NCBI GenBank assembly: GCA_029953675.1
Contig: JAMWBK010000001.1
Span: forward strand, 3,364,501-3,428,500
Direction: 5' to 3'
Length of the DNA stretch: 64,000 bases
Source: Rhodosorus marinus
Lineage: Eukaryota > Rhodophyta > Stylonematophyceae > Stylonematales > Stylonemataceae
Made by a program: the position numbers and the translations under genes
Shown here: in pieces, positions 45,622 through 55,544 of the stretch
How positions within the stretch are numbered: the first letter of the stretch is position 1
How the letters are laid out: each line of letters begins with the position of its first letter
The notes under the pieces: model-generated
What the model saw: the letters and a program-made list of their open reading frames with translations, nothing else
The model's database searches: none
What the model was told of the DNA's origin: nothing

Positions 45622-47686
45622 TTGACTTCTGCGTATTGAATGGGCAGGCTCAATTCAACATCAGGGTTTGAGGCTACCAAGTCCGCTGCCTACTGTGCCC
45701 CGCCGATAATCTTATTCGTAAGTGGCTGTTGCAAACTACCATAGGCTCGACTTTGCTCGAAATCATAGTGCTTGTCAGGATCCTGGTTGGAACTCCGGCG
45801 ACCACTGAATCGCGCACTACTATCTATTGCTTCGACGCTTCCCGTTCTGATCAACAGTTACGACCAATTCCGCGCTACTATATTGGCCAAAGTTCGGCTT
45901 CAAGAACGAAGTTTTCACAGTTGTTTGCTCCTCACGGACACGGTTGTCCTAAACGGACGTTCCCAAGCACCGAGCCGAATTCGTTTGGTCTGCCTAGCCA
46001 TACGAATCTAAAACGTCGTGACGTGACTTAGAGAGCCAGCAGCCCTCTCAACGGTTGCACTACCTGGCAATGTTGGAACCCCACGCTTACGTTCATTTGC
46101 TACGCATCCTCCAAGCACCAATCAAACTTGAGAGTGAGCGATCAAAACGAGAACCGGTCCGTACCATCTTTTCCTCAGATCGTTAGACGATCAACGACTC
46201 CATTCCACTTACCACAAGCGGGTCTGCTACTTCTCACGCAGTCGGTGGCATGGGTAGTCAGGAAATCTCGGAGAATTAGGGTGGGGGAGGGGAAGCGGCT
46301 CTTGGTACGTACTCAGCCAAAATTTGCCACATACCTGGACATCCACACCAGAACGCTAGAGCGCATCATGTGCAAAGCGTAAGCTACCGTTGATCCTCCG
46401 AGTAGGGAGTTTCAACCTATCTCTGATCAGGGAATGCACATTAACGGACTCCCAACAAAGCCTGCCGTCAGTTACCCTCCCCCCCCGCAAACTAAGTCTA
46501 GCCCAATTTTCTAAATCACCCTCCTAGGACTTGACATCATTTGATACATTCCAATAAACATAATTTTCACACTCCTTATCGATCGAACAACTTCTCCATA
46601 ACCCCCTGATTACATTTATTTTGGAGAGAGGATGGACTTCTCCTTTGCGCCATACTCAGAATCGGGGTGGTAAACACCATTCCATCGTTAAACCGATCAA
46701 CGACAATTCTGATGAAAGTTCTTCATTTGTTTCGTAAAAAAGCTAAATATATCGTCCCAAATAACCTTCTCTGTCGTCTTAACCAATGCATATCATCGTA
46801 TATACAGATACATTACAACAGAAACCCACCCCCCCGAAAAGGGGGGGGTAGCCTGTTTCACCAGTGCAAGCGCATCCCTGGCCAACAAAAAACTTCTAAA
46901 TTTTAATATTCCGCTGGCTTATTGGCCTGACTTATGGACCACGAGCGGAAGGTTTTTTTTGTCCCCATTAGCATTCGAGACAAATGGAATTTTGGCATAC
47001 GAAAATATGGTGAAAATTGTATGATAATATTAGTAAATAATATTTAGTGCTATATACAAGGGGTAGGGCGTAGTTTGGTGTAAGCGGTTTGCGAGTGTTT
47101 GGGCTGATTTTCTTGATGGGGGAAAAAGATGGGAGTTTTTGAGGAGGATGCGGAGGGTAGAAGTGAGGATTGCGAGAGATTGGGGTTGAGGAGGTGGGGA
47201 GGTTGGGAGATGGGGTTGAGGGGGATGGGGAGGTTGGGAGATGGGGTTGAGGGGGATGGGGAGGCTGGGAGATGGGGTTGAGGTGGTGGGGAGGTTGGAA
47301 GATGGGGCTGAGATAGGATTGAGGTGATCTTTTAGAAGGGTCACCGGGAATTTTTGTTTGGAAAGAATACTTAGGAGTTTTCAAGGAGAGTATTAAATGT
47401 TTTGTTTTGGTGGTGGGAATTGTGAAAGGGGTAAGGGGAGGCTCTATGAGGAATCTTGAGGGTTCGGGAGATGTCTGTGGATGAAAATGGGAGAGGAGGG
47501 CTTCGGTATCGATGGAATAGGAGAAGGGTGAGGAGTACTGGGAAGGTGTTGAAGGAGGATTGGTTGAGTTTGAGTGGAAGTGAGATTAAGAAGAAGTTTG
47601 GGAGGTTAAAGACGGACGGTTTTGCGCCGAGCGAGCACGCCTTTGTGCTGAAGAGGTAGGAAGGGAGCTTTTGGCAAGTGAGAAGT
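45622..47686. other. Low-complexity region and G-rich promoter of the phosphatase gene
   Basis: 45622-46450 holds no recognised gene. 46470-46560 is C-rich and 46830-46850 has poly-C and poly-G runs. 47040-47450 is strongly G/T-rich and includes the 31-bp repeat below. A plus-strand frame at 47471-47657 (starts MSVDENGRGG, basic) ends at a possible donor and may be an extra 5' exon of the phosphatase gene. Confidence 0.4.
47176..47320 (+). repeat. G-rich tandem repeat, 31-bp unit
   Basis: About 4.5 copies of a 31-bp unit whose landmark GATGGGGTTGAG recurs at 47209, 47240, 47271 and (with one change) 47301. Every unit carries several runs of three to five G on the plus strand, so four-stranded G structures are possible. 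It lies upstream of the phosphatase gene. Confidence 0.8.
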
Positions 47687-47746
47687 CTCTTTTCTGACTA
47701 CTGTAGCAAGCTAGCAAGCTAGCAAGCTACAGTCATCAGAAAAGAG
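47687..47746. repeat. Inverted repeat (hairpin) with internal 8-bp repeats
   Basis: Arms of 21 nt at 47687-47707 and 47726-47746 are complementary except for two adjacent positions. The 18-nt loop is made of AAGCTAGC repeats that can themselves pair. It lies 150 nt upstream of the phosphatase start codon, in what may be a leader intron. Confidence 0.8.
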
Positions 47747-47895
47747 TGTTTGTGTTTGTGTTGCAGAGGTGTCGACATTGTAACCGCGGAGACGAACTGA
47801 TACGAAAGGGTGTTTTTCGGCTTGTTTGGCTTGTTCGTTTTTTCTGTAGGTGGCTTGAGTCTTGCCTACTACACTTTGTTCAACTTTTTGAATCA

Positions 47896-49100
47896 ATGAG
47901 TAGCGCCATGGAAATAGGAGTACCTAAACTTGGGCCTACGGCTGGTGAGTTAGGCTGGGCTCTTTCGCAGCAAGTGTTTTTGGAATTTTGGAAAGCTAAG
48001 TACAAGTCCCTGCTCCGTCGTCGTTGCAGGTAATAGTACGGGCGAGGAAGAATCCACGTTGAGTCCTCCGTGTTCAAGTTATAAGATCGAAAGTGTGGCA
48101 GAGAACGAGCCGCTTGTTAACTGTAAGTGTTTTCCTGGCTTCGCTTGGTCTGCGTGCTCGGACTAGAGGTGCTAATGCGCGGCCCTCCATTTTTGTTTTC
48201 CTACAGCTTCAACTGATGTTAATGGAATAAGGATTTGGAACGACGTGGATGCGTTGTCGTTTATCGCTTCATTGCCTCCGCTTTCTAGTATACTGAACAG
48301 GCCGAAGGTTAGGAATTTGGAACTTTTTCAGCACCTGAGGGACTCCTTCGTGTTCACCCTACTTGTCGGGGAACATTTTGCAGATTCACTGAGACTTTCT
48401 CTCTCTTTATCCCTAATATCAGGTCTGCATTGCCCCGAAGGCCCCTGGGAGACCGAGAAGCACGCTTGTTTTGGATCTGGACGAAACTTTGGTGCATTGC
48501 TCGACAGAAGCCCTGGAGAACTTTGACCTCACGTTCCCTGTAAAGTTTCGAGACCATGAATATGAAATATTTGTGAGAAGGCGGCCGCACCTGGAGGAAT
48601 TTTTGGCGGAGATTAGCAAGTCGTTCGAGGTTATTGTTTTCACAGCTTCCCATAGAGTCTACGCGGACAGGTTGTTGGACATCCTAGACCCGAAGGATGC
48701 GTATTTTGACCATCGAGTGTTCAGGGAGTCGTGCCTATTTCATGTTGGGAATTACATTAAGGATTTGAGCGTGCTGGGAAGAGAAATCTCTCGGACTGTC
48801 ATTATAGACAACTCTCCACAGGCGTTTGGCTTTCATGTTGACAATGGTACGTACATGCACACCTGCAGGGAAAGATAGTGGTTCACATCGTTCCGGCTCA
48901 GAAAGTTTCGCTCTGTATGATTGCTTCCAACAGGGATACCAATTTCGACTTGGACTGTGGAAGAGGATGACGACGCACTTCTGCGGCTGATCCCCCTGCT
49001 CAAGGATGTGGCAAATGCCCCTGACGTTAGACCTGTCATACGAGAACGGGTTGGCCTGGGGAAGAAGATCACGGAGCTAAGGGAGCTATCCATGGCCTGA
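47896..49100 (+). CDS. FCP/SCP-type (CTD small phosphatase-like) protein phosphatase
   Basis: Phosphatase of the DxDxT family that dephosphorylates the RNA polymerase II C-terminal domain or related Ser/Thr targets. Exons are 47896-47944, 48030-48122, 48207-48307, 48423-48846 and 48934-49100, about 277 residues. The N-terminal 90 residues are Ser/Glu-rich and poorly conserved. The catalytic domain starts at STLVLDLDETLVHCS (two catalytic Asp). It continues with IFVRRRPHLEEFL, a VIVFTASHRVYADRLLD block, FDHRVFRESC and IIDNSPQAFGFH. This is the complete order expected for SCP/Dullard-type enzymes. The frame is open upstream to about 47746, and a possible 5' exon lies at 47471-47657, so the N-terminus could be longer. 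There is no transmembrane helix like that of Dullard. Confidence 0.92.
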
Positions 49101-50063
49101 AAGTACTTATTTACGTTTGCTAACTATTGTTCATCATCATCACCGACTATTCATCAACCGGCGAAAACAAATTTAGCCACCGGGACTCAGATTTCTTGTT
49201 GAGTATTAATTATATAGTAGCATTGCCGACTACGAACACCGCCAAAAAATTGCCCGGGGGGGGAGGGGGGAGAGGGCGGGTGGGAAGAGAGCCCAGTCAG
49301 CAACAGGTCTTATCATATGCACTTGGGCCCAATCTAGTGTTCAAGGTGGTTGTCCCCGTTTACGCTGCATTAAATAAAACTTACCTCCAGGGGCGGATCA
49401 TCAATAACAGCAGAACAGCAAGCATGTCGGCGGTTACTTTGCGAACACCTACTGCAAGCAAGGCTCCGACTTGGGCCGGACCCGGTATATTCCCTGAGGA
49501 ACGGTTTACAGGGTCTAAAGGCGGAGTGGGTAAACCATTACATTACATTCAGTTCTCTCCCAAATCCGTTGACGCTGACAGCAGCTGAGATCGGCAGCAT
49601 TGTCTATTAATAGCTTGCTCTCGGAAGGAACAGCTGCTTACTGTTGAACAAGGTTGCCCCGTCCTGACAAGACAATTCCTGGACCACAATCAGTGGGCTA
49701 TAGCTAGAGGCTCGAGCGTGGTTTGTCACCCTACCATTATCACAAATACAATAGCTATGGCATCTCGTTCAGGGGAGTGAATAAGGGAATGGAAGACAGT
49801 AGACTTGGGACTTTAACCCGGGAAGTATGATGGGGGCGATAAAAGTTGGGCTTCCATAGACGAATTTGGTAACCAGGGTAACCGTCAATTCAGGACGCTT
49901 CAGTTGCTCTCATCGCCACCTCGTATCACAATAATTCCTCCACATCTCGCGCAATATATCCTGCGTGCATCGTGGATGATCTACCCGCCAGCTGTCTCTC
50001 CATCCATGAATGCCAGGTCTCATTCACCCGGGGGGAGGAAGCAAGGCTACGCAGAGGGCCTGC

Positions 50064-50070
50064 TTATAAA
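50064..50070 (+). promoter_or_regulatory. TATA box of the FGGY kinase gene
   Basis: TTATAAA lies 123 nt before the start codon, followed by the three phased 18-nt repeats in the presumed leader. Confidence 0.5.
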
Positions 50071-50107
50071 GTCCAACTCGGTTCGTAACACTAAGTCAAT
50101 CCGCTAA

Positions 50108-50152
50108 CGGGCGAGCGTTTCTTAACGGGTGAGCTTTACTTCGCGGGTGAGC
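50108..50152 (+). repeat. Three exactly phased 18-nt repeats in the FGGY leader
   Basis: The 9-mer CGGGCGAGC or CGGGTGAGC occurs at 50108, 50126 and 50144, exactly 18 nt apart, between the TATA box and the start codon. Confidence 0.7.
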
Positions 50153-50192
50153 AGGCTTGGGAGGCTGAAGGATTCGCCAACAGATATGATGA

Positions 50193-51710
50193 ATGAAGGA
50201 TCTCCTTGCCTATGATTTGGGTGGCAGCAGCCTTCGACTGGGAGTTGTATCCACCAGCCTTCAGCTTAAGAAGCTCGTCCGTTTTCCGCTGAGCATTTCT
50301 GGAAATGAATACGGAGAATACGACGCGGAGCCTTGGACATGGTGGAGGGCGTTTGAGCGGGGCTGTGAAAGGCTTCTCGAGGAGGGCTACGATCTCGGGC
50401 AAGTATCTGCTGTTGTAGGATGCGGGTTCACTCGGACGCAAGTACCTCTCGACGATCAGGGAAATGTTGTTCATCCCGCGATCACGTTCCAGGATTCCAG
50501 AGGAGCCAGGGCGCTGCAGAACTTCCTCGACAGAGCGCCGAGAGGCATTCGTGAGAGACTTCACAACCTCAGTCCGTACCATCCGATTGCTAGGCTGCTA
50601 TGGTTCAAGGAAAGCAAGCCGGAAATCTGGCGCAGGGTTTCCAAGGTGATCGAGCCCAAGGACTACCTCAACCTTCAGCTCACGGGTGTGGTCAGATCGG
50701 ATCAGATTTCGCAGGGTCCGCTTGACAGATTCTTCGATGCTTTGAAGGACGATCAGTCTGTGCTAGATGCCGCAGGGATATCGGCATCGGTATGTCCAGA
50801 GAAAGTCAGTCCATTCTCCCCAGTTGGTGTGGTGAAAGGCGGGCTGTCGACAGTTTTCGATAAGCTTGCCGGCAGGCCCGTCCTGTGCGGTTCAATCGAC
50901 ACATGGACGTGCGTCTTGGGCAGCGGAGGTCTGAACCCAGGTGTTGCTTATGGCATCTCCGGAACCAGCGATGTTGTTGGAGTTATCACCGAAGCACCGG
51001 CTTCCTGTGATGGTCTGATCTCAGTACAATGGGGTCCGAACCTCTGGCAACTTGGTGGGCCATGCCAAGGAGCGGCGTCGCGGTTGGAATGGGCCTCCGA
51101 GCAGTTCTACTCTGGTCAGCCTTTGGAGGACGTGGTTCTGAAGGCCTTGGAGAGCGACGAGGAACCTCCAATCTTTCTGCCTTACTTGGACGGAGAACGT
51201 ACGCCGTTTTGGGACGCGGATCTCCGAGGTGCGTTCGTGGGCGTGAGCGTCAACCACAAGGCCAGGGATTTTGTACGTGCCGTCGCCGAAGGGCTCAACT
51301 TCCTGTCACGGGTTATCCTCGAGAGGGCGGAAGAAGCAGCTGATATCCGAGCCAAGCACGTCTGCTTCTCTGGAGGGCTAGCCAACAGCGTGGGCCTGTG
51401 CCAGCTTAAGGCCGACGTCCTGAACCGTCTGGTCTTTGTCCCCGAGAGCAGAGAGTCGGGTTTGATCGGATCCGCAAGCGTCGCCCTCAACAACTCCGGC
51501 AACATAAGAAACGTCGCAGAGATAATAACGACCACCCGGGGAACGTGGTACTCACCAAACCCTGTCAAGCACGAGGAGTACAATGAACGGTTTGAAGTGT
51601 TTAAGGAGGCCACTCGGGCTTTACGAGACATTTCTCACCGCCTAGCTCGCGGTCAGCGAGGTGGTTTGACTACCGATGGATGTGAAGAGCACCACCTTAA
51701 TCAGCGCTGA
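50193..51710 (+). CDS. FGGY-family carbohydrate kinase
   Basis: ATP-dependent sugar or sugar-alcohol kinase of the xylulokinase-like part of the FGGY family. Intronless, 505 residues, ATG at 50193. The N-terminal actin-like lobe starts with AYDLGGSSLRLG (phosphate loop). It then has VVGCGFTRTQVPLDDQGN and AITFQDSRGA and a WFKESKPE segment. The catalytic Asp lies in CGSIDTWTCVLGSG, followed by YGISGTSDV. The second lobe has FLPYLDGERTPFWD, the VAEGLNF helix and the adenosine-binding VCFSGGLANS. All landmarks are present, so it should be active. The substrate cannot be told from sequence by eye. The lack of introns, a TATA box and an upstream region without the usual G skew set it apart from its neighbours, and its tone is bacterial. 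No targeting peptide is seen, so it is probably cytosolic. Confidence 0.93.
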   Translation: MKDLLAYDLGGSSLRLGVVSTSLQLKKLVRFPLSISGNEYGEYDAEPWTWWRAFERGCERLLEEGYDLGQVSAVVGCGFTRTQVPLDDQGNVVHPAITFQDSRGARALQNFLDRAPRGIRERLHNLSPYHPIARLLWFKESKPEIWRRVSKVIEPKDYLNLQLTGVVRSDQISQGPLDRFFDALKDDQSVLDAAGISASVCPEKVSPFSPVGVVKGGLSTVFDKLAGRPVLCGSIDTWTCVLGSGGLNPGVAYGISGTSDVVGVITEAPASCDGLISVQWGPNLWQLGGPCQGAASRLEWASEQFYSGQPLEDVVLKALESDEEPPIFLPYLDGERTPFWDADLRGAFVGVSVNHKARDFVRAVAEGLNFLSRVILERAEEAADIRAKHVCFSGGLANSVGLCQLKADVLNRLVFVPESRESGLIGSASVALNNSGNIRNVAEIITTTRGTWYSPNPVKHEEYNERFEVFKEATRALRDISHRLARGQRGGLTTDGCEEHHLNQR

Positions 51711-53254
51711 ACGTCCAGTGCGAGGTTGAAGAAGCCGAATCATCATCATCTTCGCGAGCTCATGCAGAGTACCTATCCGCGATGACTACCCAGCTGGAAA
51801 AGCTCTGAAGAGCGAAGACTCTGGTGACGTTGTGGGTCCTTCCAGGTACAGGGGCTTTTCCTGAGGAAGACGAGGCCCTCGTCATGATCCTCCGACAACT
51901 GGCCGCTGAGATTACAAAAGCACAGTTTCAAGATTCGACCCAGTGATTCTGAGTGGGCGACGTGGTCATACGGCCTATGTGCTTCTCTTCAGATCACTTG
52001 TCGCCCTCATCGACAATCGAGCGCAGGCTCGAAGAGATATCTCTTCAGGAAGCTTGCCGATGGCTGGTGACGTTGCGAGATGTCCGATCGGCTACTAGTG
52101 TGTACTTAAGCTTGTGAGTAGAGCAGTATATTCAGAGTGAAGAAGAGATAAATAAATCTTGTCAAGCACAAGCACCGCTCGAGAGGGGTTTAGAAGTTCG
52201 ACAGAGTCTTAGTGGTCAGGTCTTTTGAGTTTGAGACGAAAGTACTAGGCGTCTGAGGTAGTCCTTCACACAGCGGAACACATAAAGAAAAATTTTGTCA
52301 AGTAACCCTCGAAGGGGTTCGGCGGGAGTTTGACAGAGTATTCCCGGGCCACTTCCGTGCCCACAGCACTCTGCCCTGAGGAGGTGGCCTTTCACACAGA
52401 ACATATAGAAGTCTGCTAAGTAATGGCCGAGGGGGACTAGCGGGAGTTCGACGGAGTCTTGTCCGGTCTTTTGAGTTCCGTGACGAGAGTACGAGGTTTC
52501 TGAGAAGGTCTTTCATCAAGGGGTGTTAGCGGGAGTTTTGACAGAGTCTTGTCCGGTCTTTGAGCTCCGCGACTAGGCGTCTGAGAAGGTCTTTCACAGA
52601 GAAGAAAGCCTCTTAGAACATGTTTCAAAAGTACACAGTTCGGTGGGTCTTGTGGACGCTGAAGGAGGTGTTGTACGAGGTAAGATATCCCTCTAGTGAC
52701 AAGGGGGCTTGGAAGGCCTTGGGGCGGGTGAGAGCGGGGAAACATATGTGTAATGGGATTTTGCCACAGAGAATTATGAATTGGTTGGTGCATTCTAAGT
52801 GACTTTTTTCAGAGGGAAGAAGACGTACTCAAGATGTCGTTTTAAGTAAACGTTCTCGCAGGATCTTGTGGAAAGTGAAGGAGGGAGGAGGGGGAGGCGC
52901 TGCACAGTTGAAAGATCTTCAACGGAAGGGGGAGGACGGGTTGGAGGATGGTGAGAAAGGGAACTTTTTGGTGCGGTCCGAATTGACAGAGAAACGATTC
53001 GTTTTTTGGCATTCTGAGTCTGCGTTTCCCAGTGAAGGAAAAACGTATTCTCGCGTGGGTGGTTGTGGAGGGTGAAGGAGAGGTGGAGGGGGAGACTTTT
53101 GCTAAGGAGTTGAGGATTCACTAGTTGGCATTCTGAGGTTTTTATTTTACTTGGTTGAGAGCTATTTTAGTGAGCCCCGAAGGCCTTTGGGAGAGTCGGA
53201 GGGGGTGTTTTGGTTAAGGCCCGAAGCGGGGTTGGTGGATGGGAAGGGGCGGGA
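51711..53254. other. Region between FGGY and TBC1D7-like genes
   Basis: 51725-51946 contains a coding-like frame after the FGGY stop (an E- and S-rich run, then AFPEEDEALVMILRQLAAEI), interrupted by one stop, so it could be a decayed or mis-spliced 3' extension. 52140-52615 is a degenerate repeat (separate entry). 52640-53254 is G/T-rich and fits the promoter of the TBC1D7-like gene. Confidence 0.4.
52140..52615 (+). repeat. Degenerate minisatellite of about 90 to 130 bp units
   Basis: At least four imperfect copies of a unit holding GACAGAGTCTTGTCCGGTCT-like and GAGAAGGTCTTTCACA-like landmarks. The GACAGAGT landmark falls near 52200, 52330, 52450 and 52540. Units differ in length by up to 40 nt. 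No open frame spans it on the plus strand. Confidence 0.75.
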
Positions 53255-54571
53255 ATGAACTTTCGAGCTGCGTATTTGAGGAGTTTAGGGTTTGAGCATG
53301 AGAAGATAGCAAAGTCTGAAGTTGGGGCGTTGTTCTCTGAGGATGTTATTCCTGTAAATCAGCTGAGGAAGTTGTGTTTGAGGGTGGGTATCGGATCGAC
53401 GTGGAGGGGGGAGGTGTGGAAGATCATTCTTGGAGTGATTCCTCCGCAGCGAGCTGCTTGGGACTCAACCTCGGAAATTCGGAAGCAGTCTTATGATCAG
53501 CTGTACGAGGCGGCTTCTCTGGTGTTGACTTCAGAGGAACGGACTCGGGAGGATGGGATGTTGGCGGCGTACTCGGTGCACCAGTACTTCCTTCGTCGTG
53601 TATCGAAAGCATCGTCTGCAAAGCTGTATCCGTCTGTTCGGACCGTTCGGAGTTTCTTGCTCAGTGAGGAAGCTGCAGGAGCGCGTTCGGTGCTTCGAAT
53701 CATGCTCCGCGTCTTCAACACAGAGTGGGAGTCATTTTGGTGCGCAGTGAAGTTCATCCAGGCGCAGAGAATAGTAGCGGTCCTCAAACACTCCGGCAAG
53801 CGCCTGCAGTCCTGGGGAGTCGCCTACAGGGTTCGCCTTCTATCCGAGCTACTTGTTCAGAAAGAACCACAGATCGTAAAGACGCTACATGCCACAGGTC
53901 TTCGTGAGGAAGATTTTGCAAAGCTCTGGCTCAGAAACTGCCTCGCTGACGCCCTCCGAGAAGACGACGTCATCGCTTTGTGGGACCACCTTATCGCAGC
54001 ACCGGCAGACTTTGTCTCCCACTTCTCCCTGGAGCTGCTCAAACATCTCGAGCCACAGATCAACGAACTCAAACACGAGGGCAAATCCGAGATTCTTCAA
54101 CTGCTCGCCAACATTCCGCCACTACAAAGCCTGGAAAAGTTCACCCTCCCAGCGGCCGCCGCTACAGCCAGCCTACTGGACAAAAACACAAACCTCGATC
54201 CTCTGCTAACCTTCGACGTGGAATGGCCGCTCCTACGATATGGAGAACGTGGAGGTAAGACTGGATTTCACACACCAAGGGCTATCAAAACAAAAGCTGC
54301 ACTACTCGAAGACGCGGGGCGGAAGACCCGAAACGGACACCAACGATTCGGGATATTTTCTTTCCCCCCACCCACCCACCCACAAGCTCCGCGATGCTCG
54401 AGCTGTTTCTCGCCAAAGAAGTCGGGGAGTAAACAAGAACTGGAGACCAACTCGTCCCAGATGTCTTCCCTTCAAGCTATGGCGCTTGGTCGGAGATTCT
54501 CTGGCCAGACAGGGAACGCCGCAATGACAGAAGAGCGGGGATCGTTGTGCTCGTTGATCACAACGGCCTGA
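53255..54571 (+). CDS. TBC1D7: TBC1D7-like TBC-domain protein
   Basis: TBC-domain protein related to TBC1D7, the third subunit of the TSC1-TSC2 complex that restrains TORC1. The ATG at 53255 is chosen because MNFRAAYLRSLGFEHEK matches the start of human TBC1D7 (NFRSVYYEKVGF). The TBC region follows: a STWRGEVWKIILGVIPPQ block, a helix-rich middle and the AKLWLRNCLA block, then DVIALWDHLIA. The Arg and Gln finger motifs of catalytic Rab GAPs are not visible, as in TBC1D7. About 330 residues form the conserved part. A likely intron at 54255-54386 (132 nt, stop-free, good pyrimidine tract) separates it from a Ser-rich C-terminal tail ending at 54571. Reading through it keeps the frame. Membership in a TSC complex is inferred from homology. 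Confidence 0.82.
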   Translation: MNFRAAYLRSLGFEHEKIAKSEVGALFSEDVIPVNQLRKLCLRVGIGSTWRGEVWKIILGVIPPQRAAWDSTSEIRKQSYDQLYEAASLVLTSEERTREDGMLAAYSVHQYFLRRVSKASSAKLYPSVRTVRSFLLSEEAAGARSVLRIMLRVFNTEWESFWCAVKFIQAQRIVAVLKHSGKRLQSWGVAYRVRLLSELLVQKEPQIVKTLHATGLREEDFAKLWLRNCLADALREDDVIALWDHLIAAPADFVSHFSLELLKHLEPQINELKHEGKSEILQLLANIPPLQSLEKFTLPAAAATASLLDKNTNLDPLLTFDVEWPLLRYGERGGKTGFHTPRAIKTKAALLEDAGRKTRNGHQRFGIFSFPPPTHPQAPRCSSCFSPKKSGSKQELETNSSQMSSLQAMALGRRFSGQTGNAAMTEERGSLCSLITTA

Positions 54572-54795
54572 TCACCCTATTGCTTCCCTCCATTTGCTAG
54601 TCAAAAGCTTGCGCTGCTGTACTTCGTCAGAACCAGACCAGATCAGGCTCCAAACCCTTCTAGAGGTCGCAAGCGCATCGTTTCAGCTAGGATAGAGAGG
54701 AAACACCCCGTCCTCTTGTTTCGGTTTTCGGGAAAAGGCGAGGTCGTTAATTGAAACCTGTTCTTTTTGTGCTGTCTTCAGTTATTGTGAAGGTA
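54572..54795. other. Short intergenic gap, possibly holding a missing 5' exon
   Basis: Between two plus-strand genes. An acceptor-like site (cttcag) near 54780 suggests that the downstream gene has an earlier exon here or upstream. Confidence 0.35.
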
Positions 54796-55544
54796 ATGCA
54801 GCTGCTGCTGAGGACGAAGGGACTTGGTGGGATGTTCAGCGTTGATAGCTACTACGGCGATCGGACTGAGAATGCGTTGACAAGGTTGAAGAAGCAGATG
54901 TATGAGATTGAGGTCGAAAAGCAGCAGAAGTTGTCGATGCAGTCGGACCCGAATCTCAGGAGTGCTCCAAACGGGGAGCAGCCGATGCGGGTTGGTGGGG
55001 AGCCGACGCGGGTTGGTGGGGAGCCGACGCTGAGAGATAAAAGTGAAGCTTGGAAGGGGGTTCGGCGGACTAGACTACAGGGCTCAATGGATGAGATGAC
55101 GCCGTCTAGCCTGGAAATGGACAACTCGCCTATGGCAAAACACGAACTAGACGCGGATAATATAACTGGCGTGGGAGGCGTGCAGAAAAGTGCCTGGGAC
55201 GGCGAACGAGCGTTTGGCCCCAAGCTATGGCCAACCCTCCTGGAGTCAATATCTGCTGGCTCTAGGGGAGACGACGTCAAGGCGCTTCAAGCGTTGTTGA
55301 TACAGAGGTATGATGCTCAGTTCGTCCGGATGCAAAATAGCTTTTTGATATTCATCTCGACTTAGGTTGACTGCGTTCGTTCGCTCCGTACAGACATGGG
55401 TACTCCAAGGTTCGAGAAGACGGCTACTTCGGTACCCAGACTGTGAACGCCGTCAAGGATTTCCAAGCACACGTGGCCACGCGAGCAATCCCGGTGGATG
55501 GAATAGTCGGCCCAGTAACCTGGATCCACCTCCTCGATTCCTGA
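54796..55544 (+). CDS. Protein with two peptidoglycan-binding-like domains
   Basis: Contains two copies of the PG_binding_1 fold, first known from bacterial cell-wall enzymes. Exons are 54796-55307 and 55394-55544 in phase, about 220 residues from the first ATG. The frame is open upstream to a possible acceptor, so a 5' exon is likely. The first domain (VMQLLLRTKGLGG, then VDSYYGDRTENALTRL) lies at the very start. The second begins SRGDDVKALQALLIQR and continues across the intron with YSKVREDGYFGTQTVNAVKD and then IVGPVTWIHLLDS. Between them lie a 21-bp tandem repeat coding RVGGEPT and an acidic linker. No signal peptide, protease or amidase domain is seen. Such modules occur in algae and may bind polysaccharide or remnants of plastid peptidoglycan. 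Function unknown. Confidence 0.8.

Larger units (their letters stand above)
49101..50192. other. Intergenic region upstream of FGGY kinase
   Basis: No gene could be established. A plus-strand frame (49424-49588, about 54 codons after an ATG) has coding-like composition but no family. Unlike most upstream regions here, 49600-50060 is not G-skewed. A TATA-like element and three 18-nt repeats occur just before the kinase (separate entries). Confidence 0.4.
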
